Part shown: positions 22,673 to 34,789 of the stretch, piece by piece
How the letters are laid out: every line of letters begins with the position of its first letter
Position numbering within the stretch: position 1 is the first letter of the stretch
Source: Stachybotrys elegans
Taxonomy: Eukaryota; Ascomycota; Sordariomycetes; Hypocreales; Stachybotryaceae
NCBI GenBank assembly: GCA_020746835.1
Contig: JAGPNK010000001.1
Coordinates: 3,224,001-3,288,000, forward strand
Length of the DNA stretch: 64,000 nt
Direction: 5' to 3'
The notes under the pieces: model-generated
What the model was told of the DNA's origin: nothing
Database searches by the model: none
The model's input: the letters and a program-made list of their open reading frames with translations, nothing else
Position numbers and translations under genes: made by a program

Positions 22673-23415
22673 GGTGGGTTTACTGGAATTGCCTGGAGAT
22701 CGAAGTCGGGAGCATGTCTTTTATCGTCGTCAGAGGCCACGAGGCATGGTTGAGGGACCGAAAGCCACGAGAGGCCGAAGCGTGAGGGCGTCGAAGTCGA
22801 AGTCGGAGCCGAAGTCGAGATCGAGGCCGTGGTGGTAAGGCTACGTTTCAGAACGGCCGAAGCAACGTTAGCAGAAACAGAAGCACGGTGGTCGCTGCGA
22901 TAGATGATTGGTGGTGTCTGGCTCGCAGGAGCAGCAGGTGTGGATGCCCTGGAGCTCGGGAGACCCTGTAAGCTGGAGCAGGCGGCGAGGCTGCCAGTAA
23001 GCCACAATCACGAAGCCACAATTCACCTCCCACTGCTTCCCCACTGCAGCATGTATCCTCAAGTACCGCGTTCGCTAGCCTGGTGTGACCCCTGTGGTGC
23101 CGCCTACGTATCGTCAGACCATTACCTCATCATCTGTCCCGCACTGACCTGGCGGGTACCTTGTCGGGTCGTGCCTTGTTCTCTCCAAAACCCCATTCCA
23201 AAATATCGATGTCATTCATTGGCCATGTTACCACCGCTCTGTGCCTGTGCCCAACGTCGAGGTAGTTGGCTTTGAGCGACATCGTGACCATGGTACCGCG
23301 GCGGACTATCAGCCATCCTTCCCGATAGTGTACAGTCGCGCTTCGTATTCGGATATCCTCGCTCTACGCATCCCGCTTGGCTGGTACTGGGTCTGAGATG
23401 CTGGTGGTGGGTTGA
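22673..23415. promoter_or_regulatory. Divergent promoter region, DOP1 / MON1
   Basis: 743 bp between the start codons of two divergent endomembrane-trafficking genes. No coding frame is supported. It must include both 5' leaders; no specific factor site is assigned. Confidence 0.6.
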
Positions 23416-25224
23416 ATGGCGTTGCATCCGACCATGGCGAAGGAACCAGACGCTCCCGCTGAAGAGGTCAGGCCCCCGCTGCCTCCTCGCCCCTCGACGA
23501 CTCTCACTACCGACTCCAAGGCTTCAACCGCTCAGGCGACGACGGCCATCACGCCCCTCGATATCCAGACGCTCTCGTTTCCCGATGGCTCTCGTGGGAC
23601 ATTTTCGACTTCCAACTACTCCGATTCCACGCCGGTGGGCAGCGGCTATGCGTCCCCGAGCCGCCGTCCTAGTATCGCTGGCACCGAGGGCGATGACACC
23701 GCTAGTGCCATCAGCTTCGCCCCGACCATGAAGCCGGCTGGCGACATAGCTAGTCTTCTCGCCGGAGAGTTCAATAAGAAGAGCCCCGCGTGGAACATGC
23801 TGCGGTCGCAGTCGGGTGCGATCCCGCCATTCGAGGGCAGGCCCAACGGAGCCACCGACCAGCTCCTTGACTTTGACCGAGAGTTCGACCCGTTGCCAGG
23901 AGACATGGAGAACGGCTACAAAGACGATGACCGTCTTGCCATATGGAAGTCCAAGCTGAAGCACTACATGATCTTGTCCTCTGCCGGGAAGCCCATCTGG
24001 AGCCGGCATGGGGACCTGAGCCTCATCAATTCATCCATTGGAGTTGTGCAAACTATCATCTCGTTTTTCGAGGGTTCCAAGAACCCGCTACAGGCGTTTT
24101 CTGCGGGCGACGCGCGTTTTGTTATTTCCATACAAGGACCTCTTTACTTTGTTGCCATTAGCAAGCTAGGCGAAAGTGATACCCAGCTTCGAGCTCAGTT
24201 GGAAGCTCTCTACATGCAGATTTTATCCACGCTCACTCTCCCGACGCTCACGAATATCTTTGTCAATCGTCCCTCCTCCGACCTGCGCAGGCCTCTTCAG
24301 GGGACAGAATCCTTACTATCTTCCCTGGCGGACAACTTTACTCGGGGATCGCCCTCGGCTCTTCTGGGCGCCCTGGAGTGCCTCAAACTTCGCAAATCGC
24401 AGAGAAGCTCCATCAACAATACGTTTCTGAGGCAGAGGACAGATAAGCTCCTCTACGGATTGCTGGTTGCAGGCGGCAAACTCGTCAGCGTCATACGCCC
24501 GAGGCGTCACTCGCTTCATCCCAGCGACCTCCAACTAATATTCAACATGCTGTTTGAATCGGACGGCATCAAAGCTGGCGGAGGGGAAAACTGGATACCT
24601 CTGTGCCTCCCCGCGTTCAACAACAGGGGCTATCTGTACATGTACGTCAGCTTCTTTGATGGGGCCTCCGGCGAACAAGCGACCGCTCCAGCAGCTGCGT
24701 TGGGCGCATCGACCGACCAAGAAATTGCCATGGTCCTCATCAGCGCAGACCGAGAAAGCTTCTTCGACTTACAAAAGATGCGGGAAGGCGTGGCGCAGCA
24801 GCTCAGCAAAAATGGCAGCCTTGCCATTATTCAGAATGCTACTCGCATTGGTCGCCCAAAGATTGCTGATATAGCTCCGGGAAGCCAGATTAGCCATTTT
24901 CTCTACAAATCACGCGCCAACGTCCAATTCTGCACGTCGGCCTGGGAGCCCATGTTCAGCGACCCGGTAAAGCGAAGGAGGCTGATGTCGCTCTACAGCG
25001 GGCTTCACGCATCAGCACACGCAAAGCACTCCCACCTCAAGGTTATCCACTGCGTCAGCGAGGACTCTTCGTCGTTAGCGTGGGTGACTCCCATCTTCGA
25101 GTTCTACTGTGTAGCTGGACCAGACATGTCCCGAGGGGCATTGACACAAGGCGCCAACAAGATCATTCAATGGGCAAAGAAGGAAGAAGAAAGATTGTTT
25201 ATTATTGGTGGAGGTGTATGGTGA
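23416..25224 (+). CDS. MON1: Vacuolar fusion protein Mon1
   Basis: One exon, 602 residues. Mon1 with Ccz1 forms the exchange factor that activates Ypt7/Rab7 on late endosomes and autophagosomes for fusion with the vacuole. The first ~170 residues are a disordered Pro/Ser/Thr-rich tail. The longin-like core starts near residue 175 with [20 protein letters not shown] and RHGD, followed by [38 protein letters not shown] and [13 protein letters not shown], all hallmark Mon1 blocks, and closes near the C-terminus with [13 protein letters not shown]. The ATG at 23416 has weak context (T at -3); an in-frame ATG at 23434 preceded by ACC may be the real start, which would shorten the protein by six residues. 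Confidence 0.95.
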   Translation: MALHPTMAKEPDAPAEEVRPPLPPRPSTTLTTDSKASTAQATTAITPLDIQTLSFPDGSRGTFSTSNYSDSTPVGSGYASPSRRPSIAGTEGDDTASAISFAPTMKPAGDIASLLAGEFNKKSPAWNMLRSQSGAIPPFEGRPNGATDQLLDFDREFDPLPGDMENGYKDDDRLAIWKSKLKHYMILSSAGKPIWSRHGDLSLINSSIGVVQTIISFFEGSKNPLQAFSAGDARFVISIQGPLYFVAISKLGESDTQLRAQLEALYMQILSTLTLPTLTNIFVNRPSSDLRRPLQGTESLLSSLADNFTRGSPSALLGALECLKLRKSQRSSINNTFLRQRTDKLLYGLLVAGGKLVSVIRPRRHSLHPSDLQLIFNMLFESDGIKAGGGENWIPLCLPAFNNRGYLYMYVSFFDGASGEQATAPAAALGASTDQEIAMVLISADRESFFDLQKMREGVAQQLSKNGSLAIIQNATRIGRPKIADIAPGSQISHFLYKSRANVQFCTSAWEPMFSDPVKRRRLMSLYSGLHASAHAKHSHLKVIHCVSEDSSSLAWVTPIFEFYCVAGPDMSRGALTQGANKIIQWAKKEEERLFIIGGGVW

Positions 25225-25355
25225 ACAACCTTGACTGACAACATTGCCCGTCCGACGAATACCCAAGTCGAACCAGCTGGACGCTGTATGTCCTAGCTGT
25301 CTGTAACGAACGCCCAATTGACATAAAGCTAGCAACATGACGCACTAATGAAATC

Positions 25356-26075
25356 TCAACTATAAAAGAAGAACAAAGCTGTGCCGACATTGGGCTGCGT
25401 ATACTGTGCGGGACGGTTAGGCTTCTTCTGCTGTCGGCCTCTGGGAGCGACAACCTCGACAAAAGAACTTGAACTGGTAGCAGCAGAATGATTGCGTCTT
25501 TGATCCCTGATGCTGGATTTGGTGCTGTTACCAGGAGACCTGGTCGTTCTGGGGCGTCGTGCCAAAGCTTTTACGGTCGATTTGGTCCATTCAAAGACCT
25601 TGCGGATGGTGGTTTCTTTTTCCGGCCAATGGTGAGGCTCTACGTGCGCCGTGCATCGCGTCAGGGGCGCCGAGCCTGCTGATTCTATCGATGCTCTCCT
25701 GGTTATGATGCGGATGCTGCTGTGGCTGCTTTGGCGAGACAGCGAGGTCTTGGAGCGCTTGGCTGGCGACGGAAAGATGCCCTCGGACGGCCAATGGCAA
25801 CGTCCAGGCTTCGTTGGAGATGCAGAGCCTCTCCATCCTGATTGATTGCCGCATTTGGGTGATGCACCCCGGGAACTGGAGGCGCTCTGCTCTTCATGGG
25901 CACTGAAAAAGGTGGAGTCGGTATCCTCGAAATGTTCGCGAAAGACTGGGTGCTTTCCATAACGCTCGGCAGCATCGATATCGCTGCCATTGGATAGGGA
26001 GATTCCGATACAGGGTGAAGCAGTAGCTTGGGTGACGCGGGTTCCGATGGCCCGAGGTTTGGAGGGGGACGCCAT
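25356..26075 (-). CDS. Basic Ser-rich protein, unknown function
   Basis: 239 residues read without introns from 26075, where CCACC precedes ATG; an in-frame ATG at 26159 would add 28 leader-like residues. The protein starts MASPSKPRAIGTRVTQATAS. It is rich in Ser, Arg and Pro, and has SPAKRSKTSLSRQSSHSSIR and a basic WTKSTVKALARRPRTTRSPG stretch. No domain, signal peptide or membrane segment is visible, so it is probably largely disordered and might be nuclear. It is convergent with MON1 (131 bp between stops). Codon use looks coding throughout, but a spliced alternative is possible. Confidence 0.6.
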   Translation of the reverse strand: MASPSKPRAIGTRVTQATASPCIGISLSNGSDIDAAERYGKHPVFREHFEDTDSTFFSAHEEQSASSSRGASPKCGNQSGWRGSASPTKPGRCHWPSEGIFPSPAKRSKTSLSRQSSHSSIRIITRRASIESAGSAPLTRCTAHVEPHHWPEKETTIRKVFEWTKSTVKALARRPRTTRSPGNSTKSSIRDQRRNHSAATSSSSFVEVVAPRGRQQKKPNRPAQYTQPNVGTALFFFYS

Positions 26076-27819
26076 GGTGGGTGGTTTGCGAGACGACAAG
26101 TGCGCGGCTGGGAATAATGGATGGAAGATGGAAGAGCAGAAAGGCCTGATGGGTTGCACCAGGAAGCATCAAATAGGAATCATACCAAAGTTTGTCCATG
26201 TTAAGGTTGCCAGTATCCATGGCTTGTGATGTACACGGCGGCCACGAAGCTTTGCCTGCAAACAAGCTCGACTTGGGGCTCGAGGTTTCAGGCTTCGAGG
26301 AGCCAAGTCGACGGGCACGACGGCAGCCTAGGCCATTTAGACGCTGGGCCAGGAACGGGCACGTAGTGGAAGGCTCAACAAGCAGTTAGGGTTGCTTATG
26401 CGCGCCATCCCGTGTACCTTATCCCTAAGTTCAAGCGCCATCCACCAGCCGCATCCAATAGTCGGATGCAAATACGAGCGAGCAGGTGACATCATGCCGC
26501 TATGGACTTGCAGTCAAGGTTGGCACCCTTTTCTTGTTGGGAGAGCGTAAGATGAATGGCCATCCTAGTTTGAATCAACATGGAAGTATCCGGGGAAGGG
26601 GGCCTCCCTCTTCTCTTATGCTCCTTGCCATGTATTGCCAGTTGAGATCTGCACACGTGAAGAATCGAGGTCTATTTCTGCAAGGGATTGACTGGATACA
26701 GATACGTGCAATGACGCCGTACGGGTGAGACTGAATGAATCTTGGGTTTCGTAGGGCGCGAGACCGTGAAGAATCAATTCTTCCGTATGCGTGGCTAAAT
26801 CCTATTCTATCAGGAAAGAGATATGTCGGCCCAGGTCAATATGATCGCCATGTACCATGGGGGAGATTTGCTTAAACGGTGAAGCGATATATCAGGCAGA
26901 AGCATTCATTCGTCGCTCGTATTTGTGCGTGTAGACGTCCAATAGTGTTTCATGCACGGTCTGTGATGGAAGGGCACACGTCCGAGACTGAGACACCTCC
27001 AGATTACCCCCATCACCTTACCAGAGAAACATTGATCCCTGGACCAGGTAAAAGGGCTTTTCCGGCCCACTGCAGCGGTCCAATGTTTTTGCTCTGAGTT
27101 GGTAAGAGTCAGTATCAGCCTTTTAGAAGCGCGCACCCCCCTCCAACGGAAACGATGGCCGGCTTCTTCCTATGCTCTCTGAAATGACCTCCATTCAGCA
27201 GCCGCATGGGAGTTCCCGGTGCTCTGTGGCATGAAGTGGTGGAGGTGACATTCTGTGATGGCAGCTGGTCACACTCACGAGCTTCGTTGCCTCCTTCCCT
27301 CCTTCCATCCCTCCCAACACTGCCGCCAATCACAAACAACCGGAAGCGAATGAGATGTCTTTCTTGCACCTTCACATCACTCCAGATACCAAACGCCCGT
27401 TGCTTTCTTTCATCTTCGTTACAAGGAAGGCCTTACCATGAGAGGAACCAGTCGGTCGTCAGATACAGCAAACAGCCCGCCTGCTGCCAATCTCAAGCTC
27501 ATTCTTTCGTACCACCACACGACGTCACGGTAAACCTCTTGCCTTAGTACCTTCTCATGGACCTTGTCAGGTACTGTGAATCATCGCCATCGTCAACTTT
27601 CTCCTCCTCCTCCTTCTTCAAACCACTCGTCACTCTACCCGACCTCGGTCGCTTTTTGGCCAACCACAGTGCGCTCGGCTACCGGCGCCTTGTTTCTTCT
27701 TTTCTTTTGTCTCTTTCTTCTGCTTCGGAGCCATCTATTATACTTTTACATTTTCTTTTTTTGCAAAATCTCTTCATCCGAACCCAAAGACTCGCTTACA
27801 ACTCCTTCATCGCCTCGTC
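26076..27819. other. Intergenic region upstream of the 27820 gene
   Basis: 1.7 kb between divergent starts. The last ~250 bp are strongly C/T-rich, which is typical of a fungal promoter or leader. Short overlapping frames there (27557 onward) look like leader sequence or upstream ORFs rather than genes. Confidence 0.5.
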
Positions 27820-30609
27820 ATGGAGCCTCACCTTGGGCCGAGGTCGGCCAGCTACAGCTCGTTGCACAGCACACACTCCTATGCTACTAGTAGGACCAAT
27901 TCTGGCTACCAATCATATACAACCCCCCGAAGGCGTCCATTGAGGAGTGTCAATGAGAATGTCTCTTTTCTGCGTTCACCCGGACCGCTGGAGAGCATGC
28001 TCAAGACCACTACCGAGACGGGAGATATTGGAATCTTTTCGATAAACCTGCCTCCACAGGCTGCGACCTTTCACCAACCTCTACGCCCTAGGCCAAGCCT
28101 TGAAAATAGAGGCCCCGTCCCAAGATCCCATACTGGAGGCTATGATAGGGGTTCTTCATTCGATGATCGAAGATGGCTGCCTTCCTACCGGGATGCCACC
28201 TCTGAGATCATCTCTCTTTACGAGACCGATACGCAACCCTCCAACTCCAGACCGTATTCTCCCGTTCTCGACGGCAGTCGTCGGTCGTGCTCAATAACAA
28301 CATGTAGCTCTAGAAACATGCCCTCTCATGCATCATGCGGTACTTTTCAGAGTTCAGGGCATGAAGCGCCCATGCAACGACCCCGTTCGCCTTTTCCATA
28401 CCCAACACGCCTGAAGCGACCAGGCGTGAGGCCGTCCTCCCCAGCTCTTACAGAAAGCGGCGACATAGACTATAGTAGAATGGTTGAAGTGGATCGCGTC
28501 TCACAGGTAAGTCTACACTTTTCTCGCGAATACCGTGACCACAATCTCTTACGCATTGCACAGAGAACAGTCCACAGGTCATACAGGCACATGCACAACA
28601 CTAGCTTCCGCAGACCTTTGCCTCTGTCGCTGAGATCAGACACGAGTAGCTCAAGCATCTCGTTGCCTGTTGGCGCATCGCCGATGGCTATTCATCCAGC
28701 CCATGCGCAGATGCAAGGACGGACTCCTAACTACAGTCTGCCTCACACCTCGCGACAATACCCCCGATATCGGCCAGATGCCTCTGTCGACCCAAGTCAA
28801 CGATCTGCCAGTCTGACTTCAATTGTAGAGATGTACCACAGGCCCTTTCACGACGAAGAAGCTGAGACAGCTGCGAGATCTAGCGGGTCTTTCTACTACG
28901 ACTACAGCGAAGGCTTCGAGGATCTGCCGCCAGAGCTGCCAGATCAAGCCCCTCTCTGCCCTATCCCCCAGAGAGCAGGGAGCAACACGCGCCCATTAAT
29001 ACTCAGCGATGAGACCCAACTTTCCCTGGACATTGAAGCCTCAACTTCCAGTACCACTGAGCCACAGATTCAGGAAGGAGAAGATGGAGGCGCATATTCT
29101 ACCGATACGACTTCTTACATAGAGACCCAACGGCAAGGCGACAGGAGGATGCGACGCAGCTTCTCGTCTCCAGCACCACGCCTTACCTACCGACACTCGC
29201 AAGAGCAACGCTACACGCAGACCGATACCGATTCGCAAGCCAGTGACCAGCATGATATACGAGTCAGCGCCCGAATGCCCGAAGCAGACACAGAATTCCC
29301 TAAGATGATGACCTCTCAAGCATTTAGGTCATACTCGGCTAGGGAACAAAGTATCATCGAAAGCCAGGCGTATAGAGGAAACACAGAGAGATACCCAACC
29401 ATTGACCCTGAAGCTGTTGCAGCATATGGCAAGGGCCACCGTCGAAATATCGCCATTATGGAATTGAATAGGCCAGAAGCCAGGGGTATTTTTGATCAAA
29501 TGTCATCATGCTCGATGAATGAGGAAATGGAGACCTCAACCTACGAGTCTTCAAGCCCTCATCGATCCCAGAAGCGCAGGTCTGATCCGCACCAGTTGAT
29601 GAAGACCCTCCCACCTTTACCGCATAGCAACGGACAGGCATGCAATGAGGCCATCGAAACGTTCCCCAGCGAACCCGTAGAATATTCTCGGTTCCAACAG
29701 AGACGAAGTCCACCTGCAACATCGAACTACGGCTCTGAGGACGACGTGCAAGGGAATGACTCATTCCATGACACTTCTGCGGTCGAAAAACGAGACTTCA
29801 AGGCAGATGGACCACCAAAATTCAGAGTTCGAGTCAAAGGACCTGGCCAGCATGTCAGGTCCTCTGTGACTGGCATGAATACAAACCAAACCGAGCTGGA
29901 TGAGCAGGCTGTCACACCAGCAGACCCCCAAGCATTGGGGAGAACAAAGTTTCGACTGAGGACATCTCGATCTCAGATCGAAACCAGGCAACTCAGAAGG
30001 AATAGTATTGTGTCTCACAGTACAACGCCTTCCAATGCGGCTTCCTCAACTAAAAGAATGAGCCATGACGATGTTCGATCCAACATTGAGGCAACCGAGA
30101 GCCCTACCGAGGCTGGAAGTGCTGATAGGGTTGCGTTGCTTGCTGATCAGCAGGAAACGGGCAATAATCGGGTGCAAGACGTATCTGATCAGTTCGATAT
30201 TCTTTGTCCTCCCTCCCCAGTGATTATGGAAGCATCGAGGGCTTCCAAATGCTCTACCAGAACGCTGATTGGGAAAGAGTCGCATACGTCTGGATCGGAT
30301 GAGACTCATGACGTTCACATCGGACTCCGGAAGAAGATGTCCCAGCTAAGGCTTCGAATAACTCGACGAGATACGACTGCAAGTCAGAGGCATGCCAATA
30401 GACGAACGGTCTCCTCTGTGCGCCATGCTACGATAAGTTCGATATCAGAGGTTCCGCTAGCCCCCAATGAGAAGAAAAAGAGATCAGGAGTTCTGAAAAG
30501 ACCCAACAAGGTTAGCAGGCGCGTCAGACGATGGGCCAGTGACGCCAGGAAGGTAATGCGTTTATATGTCAGGCGCTCAGGGAGCAGTCCGTCCACCGTC
30601 AATAACTGA
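27820..30609 (+). CDS. Large disordered basic protein, unknown function
   Basis: The frame is open for 929 residues, but 28507-28563 looks like a 57 nt intron (perfect gtaagt donor, gcacag acceptor); removing it keeps the frame and gives 910 residues. The product starts MEPHLGPRSASYSSLHSTHS. It is dominated by Ser, Arg, Pro and Thr with scattered acidic stretches and no recognised domain until a basic C-terminal segment (KKKRSGVLKRPNKVSRRVRR, WASDARKVMRLYVRR). No signal peptide or membrane span is seen. A regulatory, cytoskeletal or signalling scaffold would fit the composition, but nothing in the sequence proves it. The protein is convergent with the esterase gene. Confidence 0.7.
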   Translation: MEPHLGPRSASYSSLHSTHSYATSRTNSGYQSYTTPRRRPLRSVNENVSFLRSPGPLESMLKTTTETGDIGIFSINLPPQAATFHQPLRPRPSLENRGPVPRSHTGGYDRGSSFDDRRWLPSYRDATSEIISLYETDTQPSNSRPYSPVLDGSRRSCSITTCSSRNMPSHASCGTFQSSGHEAPMQRPRSPFPYPTRLKRPGVRPSSPALTESGDIDYSRMVEVDRVSQVSLHFSREYRDHNLLRIAQRTVHRSYRHMHNTSFRRPLPLSLRSDTSSSSISLPVGASPMAIHPAHAQMQGRTPNYSLPHTSRQYPRYRPDASVDPSQRSASLTSIVEMYHRPFHDEEAETAARSSGSFYYDYSEGFEDLPPELPDQAPLCPIPQRAGSNTRPLILSDETQLSLDIEASTSSTTEPQIQEGEDGGAYSTDTTSYIETQRQGDRRMRRSFSSPAPRLTYRHSQEQRYTQTDTDSQASDQHDIRVSARMPEADTEFPKMMTSQAFRSYSAREQSIIESQAYRGNTERYPTIDPEAVAAYGKGHRRNIAIMELNRPEARGIFDQMSSCSMNEEMETSTYESSSPHRSQKRRSDPHQLMKTLPPLPHSNGQACNEAIETFPSEPVEYSRFQQRRSPPATSNYGSEDDVQGNDSFHDTSAVEKRDFKADGPPKFRVRVKGPGQHVRSSVTGMNTNQTELDEQAVTPADPQALGRTKFRLRTSRSQIETRQLRRNSIVSHSTTPSNAASSTKRMSHDDVRSNIEATESPTEAGSADRVALLADQQETGNNRVQDVSDQFDILCPPSPVIMEASRASKCSTRTLIGKESHTSGSDETHDVHIGLRKKMSQLRLRITRRDTTASQRHANRRTVSSVRHATISSISEVPLAPNEKKKRSGVLKRPNKVSRRVRRWASDARKVMRLYVRRSGSSPSTVNN

Positions 30610-31000
30610 ACATTGTAATAATATGATGGCGAGCAAGCCTGGTTCCCAGAATGCGACAGTCTCGGATTTGCAGACCATGGAAGGGAGCAAAGGAATCGGT
30701 CATGGGCAGGGTACTGAGTGAAGGATGTCACAGAAGGGATGGTGAGCAATCGGACCAAGAATGAGTTTATAATCAGCAGCCTCTTCAAGAGGTAAATACA
30801 CTACTTTTTACCCAGTACTGGTGGCTAGGACGCAATGATGGGGTAAATATCCTGAGAGCCCCGTCAAATACTCAAGGCCAAGAAAGGAGAAATGCAAAGA
30901 AACGCCTGAGTGCAGGGTGCTCTCCGAGAGCTAGCCCGTCCCGATATCCCCTAGAACGCCCTCGCAGTGCCCCTATTTAAAAATGATACAAATGCCATCG
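30610..31000. other. Convergent 3' intergenic region
   Basis: 391 bp between two convergent stops. It should contain both 3' ends. Nothing else is recognised. Confidence 0.5.
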
Positions 31001-33109
31001 TTACTGCCGTGTAAAGTTTGCCAGGCTACTCCAATACTCGCACCTCTCCATCTCGTCGCCCGGGGTCAGCTCCATCAAGGAGCCGGCCAGATCGATGACG
31101 AGCCTTTGACGATCCAGACCCCAGGGCTCCCACACCGGGTCCTCGCCACGCTTGAATGTGTTGGGATCCAGCGTCCGGGCGAAGCTCAGCCAGTAGCTCA
31201 TGACCTGGGGCACGATAGGTGCGTTGTAGGACCAGTAGCTGGGGGCGACGGCGCCGGGGGGAAGCATGCCGGGTCCGAAGACGGCTGGGGCTTCAAAGAC
31301 GTGGGGGACGCCGAGGCCGTTGGCGGCGTGGATCTGATCGACGACGTTGTAGCGGTAGGACCAGAGCTGGGAGGGGTTCATGGGTACTTGATCGTGGGAG
31401 GGGGCGTTGGAGGCGTTGGAGGCGTTGGGAGAGGTGTAGGCCTCGAGGATGTTGTTGGTGGGGCAGATGAAGGTGGCATCGCCGTAGGCGCGGGAGGAGG
31501 ACGGGAACCAGGCTCCTTTGTTGGCGAGGCGCGGCTCCAAGGGGTACAGGTCGACGATTTCATCAACCTTCCATGAGCGTAGCTTTGGGTAGTTGATACG
31601 CAGGAAGTTGGTCATGTCGCGTGGGCTGCGAGCGTTGGGTGGCGCGAAGACGGAGCCCTCTGCTGAGTGTTAGAGAACTACGGCTGAAGGGGACTGCGAG
31701 GGACGTACCGTTTGTACAAGCACCAGCCAGCAGCGGTACCTTGATAAACCTGCCTGACTCGAACAGGTGGTAGGGTAGGTCCTCGAGGAACTCGCCGTCG
31801 ATGCAGGGCGTCCAGTAGAAAAGGGGGTTGATGGTCTGGGAAGGGAACGGACTGGGCCGGTTGATGCGCTGGAGGGCCTTCTTACTCTTGTTGCGAAGGC
31901 AGGACATGCGGTCATCGGCTTCGGAGCATCCTGCGGCCTCGATGGTGCGGTCATACTGCCACTCCAGGTCGGCGAGGTAGGGCTGCGCGGGGAAGAAGAT
32001 GGACTCGGCTATGGCGCCGACAAAGAGGCCGCGGTCCTGTCCACCGTAAGAGGCGAGGTGTAGAGCGACGGAGCCGGCGCCGGCGGATATGCCTTGAATG
32101 ATGACATGGTCTGGGTCACCGCCAAACTGTCATGGCTGTGTCAGCGACGGAGATTAGGAGGATCCGCGGGAGGGACGGGGAAGGACCTTGGAGATGTGCG
32201 TCTGCACCCATTGGAGAAGAAAGGCCTGATCCAAGAGACCAGCGTTGAGGTTTCCGTCGCGGCGCACCTCTTCGCCGGCGAGGAAGCCCCAGAGACCAAC
32301 GCGGTAGTTGAAGTTGACAAAGACGAGGTCGCGGCCTGCCGTCTCGACGAGCTGGGAGCCGTTCCAGTTGCCATTGGCGAGAACGGTGTAGCCTATCAGG
32401 AGTGGTCAGAGCTGGTGGCTTGCTGAGTGTTGTGGGGGGACTTACCGCCGCCCTGGATGAAGACCATGACGGGAAGCTTCATGTCTGCGGTGGCATTGGT
32501 GGGCGCCCAGACGTTGACGAAGAGGCAGTCTTCGTCAAAGTACCGACTGGGGTCCACGGAGATACCCAGGCATAGTGGTCCAAACTGAGAGGGGTGTGTT
32601 AGTCGAGGATGGAAAATGGTAGATGGGATGCATGAGGCTACCTTTTTGGCTCTCTGGACGCCATGGACGGGCTTGGGATCGACAGGGGCGCGCCAACGCA
32701 GGTCTCCTAGGGGAGGTTCGGCGAAGCGCATGCCCAAGAATTCACTGATGCCATTGCTGAGGTAGTTGCCTCGGTAGGTGGCATAGCCCAGGTTGATTTC
32801 GGGGCCTATCTCCTCCTATACAAACGGTTAGTTGGCCAGGGCTAGCAGTCGGGAGGAGCAACGACATACATTTGATAACCTGTGGTAGAGACCAAAGGAG
32901 ACAAATAAAAAGATGACGACAGCAATGGACAGCCACAATATGGACAGCACACGGCGCCTCCTGCGGGCAGAGGGCGGTGGGAGCAACCACTTGGGCGGCT
33001 CGACGTTGAGGCTCGGCCGGAGGTGGAAGCCCTGTGCGGCATGACGATGCGCCAGGTTGGAGAGGTGCGCCAGCATGCGGCGGAGCCAGGGGGAACCAAG
33101 AGGAGCCAT
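31001..33109 (-). CDS. Type-B carboxylesterase with N-terminal membrane anchor
   Basis: Six exons, 33109-32870, 32815-32642, 32584-32446, 32392-32187, 32126-31709 and 31659-31001, give 611 residues. An alpha/beta-hydrolase of the carboxylesterase/lipase type B family, it should hydrolyse esters. A polybasic RRRRR precedes a single hydrophobic segment (about residues 54-75), suggesting a type II signal anchor. Family blocks are EFLGMRFAEPPLGDLRWRAP, DEDCLFVNVWAP, VMVFIQGGG, FVNFNYRVGLWGFLAGEE and a nucleophile elbow GISAG (Ser267). Likely acid and base residues are the Glu in TNEGSVF and the His in GVPHVFE. The elbow is GISAGAG rather than the common GESAGG. Exon 6 has a tandem acceptor (cagcag). 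The start at 33109 gives the anchor. Confidence 0.85.
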
Positions 33110-34789
33110 GAAGAAACACGAGCAAGGGGATTGGGGGAAGTAAGGATGGTGATAACGACAGCGGCGCGACAGTGACAACGACAACCAAGCACCGGGAGGA
33201 CCCGCCGTTAGTGCTCGGTGCGTGTATGTGTTTGGATGGATATATGTATATGTATGTGATATGTATGCGACGGATAGAGATAGACAATGGGTTGGAACAG
33301 GCAAAAGAGGCAAGCGAGATTCAAGTCAACAGGCTCCCTCACAGGCGCGGGCCTATTCGATTCAATCCGCGGGCGCCGGAGGGGAAATATTGAAGCGGTT
33401 TTGACGGTTGGTACAATTTACGGCGCGGCAAGAAAACGTTTTGTCTTGCCACCAAGAAGGGCGAACGCACGCCAAGTCTCCCATGCCCAAAGAAAGGGGC
33501 AGAAAGAGAGAACCGGAAAGACAGAAAAAATAGAGTCAATAAAAGGATAAACGAGATGGAAATCAAGAAGGAAGCAAGGCTAGCGGACAATTGGACGTCG
33601 GGATTGAAACGGGCTGTGGTACCCGAACGTTGGTTGGCAGGTTGCGTATTACGTATTTCGTACCATGGCGGAGTGGTTTGGGTAAGGTAAGGGGTGAGAA
33701 GGCCAGTGCTGGATGGATGCGTGGCTGTCACGTGACGATGTGCTGGAGGAGGGAAGTTGGCTGCGAGAATAAATTGGTTTATAAATTGGGGACTCCCAAT
33801 CCATCGCAGCCAGCTGATAGATATCTCGGGCCAGCAAGAAAGATGGAAGCTGCCTTGGCCGCTTGGAATTGAATCTTGATCCAGCTTCACCTCTTAGCGT
33901 CGTCTAGTATCATCCACTTGAGCTAAGCCGCCTGGTTTCTTGTTTCAGAGCTTATTCATTGTCTCGTACTCCTATCTGCCTATCGCCTATGTGCATCCAT
34001 CATGGATGGAACTATTAGATTGTCTACAGTTTGCAAGGATGAAACGTCGAATAGGAGGGAGTAACAATGATGGGATGATGCGGCTTTGGTCATCTGAATA
34101 AGGATGGCCCCACAGCTCGCAAACATCACCAACTGTACCCGTACTCAACTTCACTCTGCCAACACAGCTACCGCCATCAACGCAATTCACTTCGTCTTGT
34201 CTACCCAGCGCCTCGCAAGACCTTTGGCGTGTCGAAACTCATCCAATCTACCTGCCAGCCCAGCTGAGACAGACCTGACCCTCCCCCTTGGCGGGCCCTT
34301 TCTGGCCCAGCCCACGTTTGAGAAACACTGGGTCGCTCGGTCCCGGGGGCTCCAAACAGCTAACTCGCCCTTCTTTTCCCCTTTCTCACTTCGCTTGCGA
34401 AGACGGATACGTCTGTGTGAAGAGAGATACATAGAGTTGCTGTGTTCATAGGGCGGGTCAACCGTCGGTTCCATCTATACGGGTTCTACGGAGCAAGTTC
34501 GTCTCATGATGGATTTCCATGGCTCCAAAAACACTCGCGGCCCCGTAGCCCATGTTTCGGGCACCTCGTGTTATCGCGGCTAGTTGGCCGAACTGCCTGT
34601 GCATAAAGATGCGACGATGCCCTCAGTCCAAGATGGCTTCCTCCCATCCCATCCCATCCACCTTGGTCGCATCACCATCTTTCCTCTGCCTTCCATTCTT
34701 CTACAGCTGGGCTGTCTATTCTTTTCTCTACTCTATTTAGATACCCTTTCTTAGGTCTGTGACCACCGCCCGTTAAACCCTCCGTCAAA
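33110..34789. other. Divergent intergenic region, esterase / small secreted protein
   Basis: 1.7 kb with only short, unconvincing frames on both strands. The final ~120 bp before 34790 are C/T-rich, consistent with a strong promoter and leader for the secreted protein. Confidence 0.5.
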
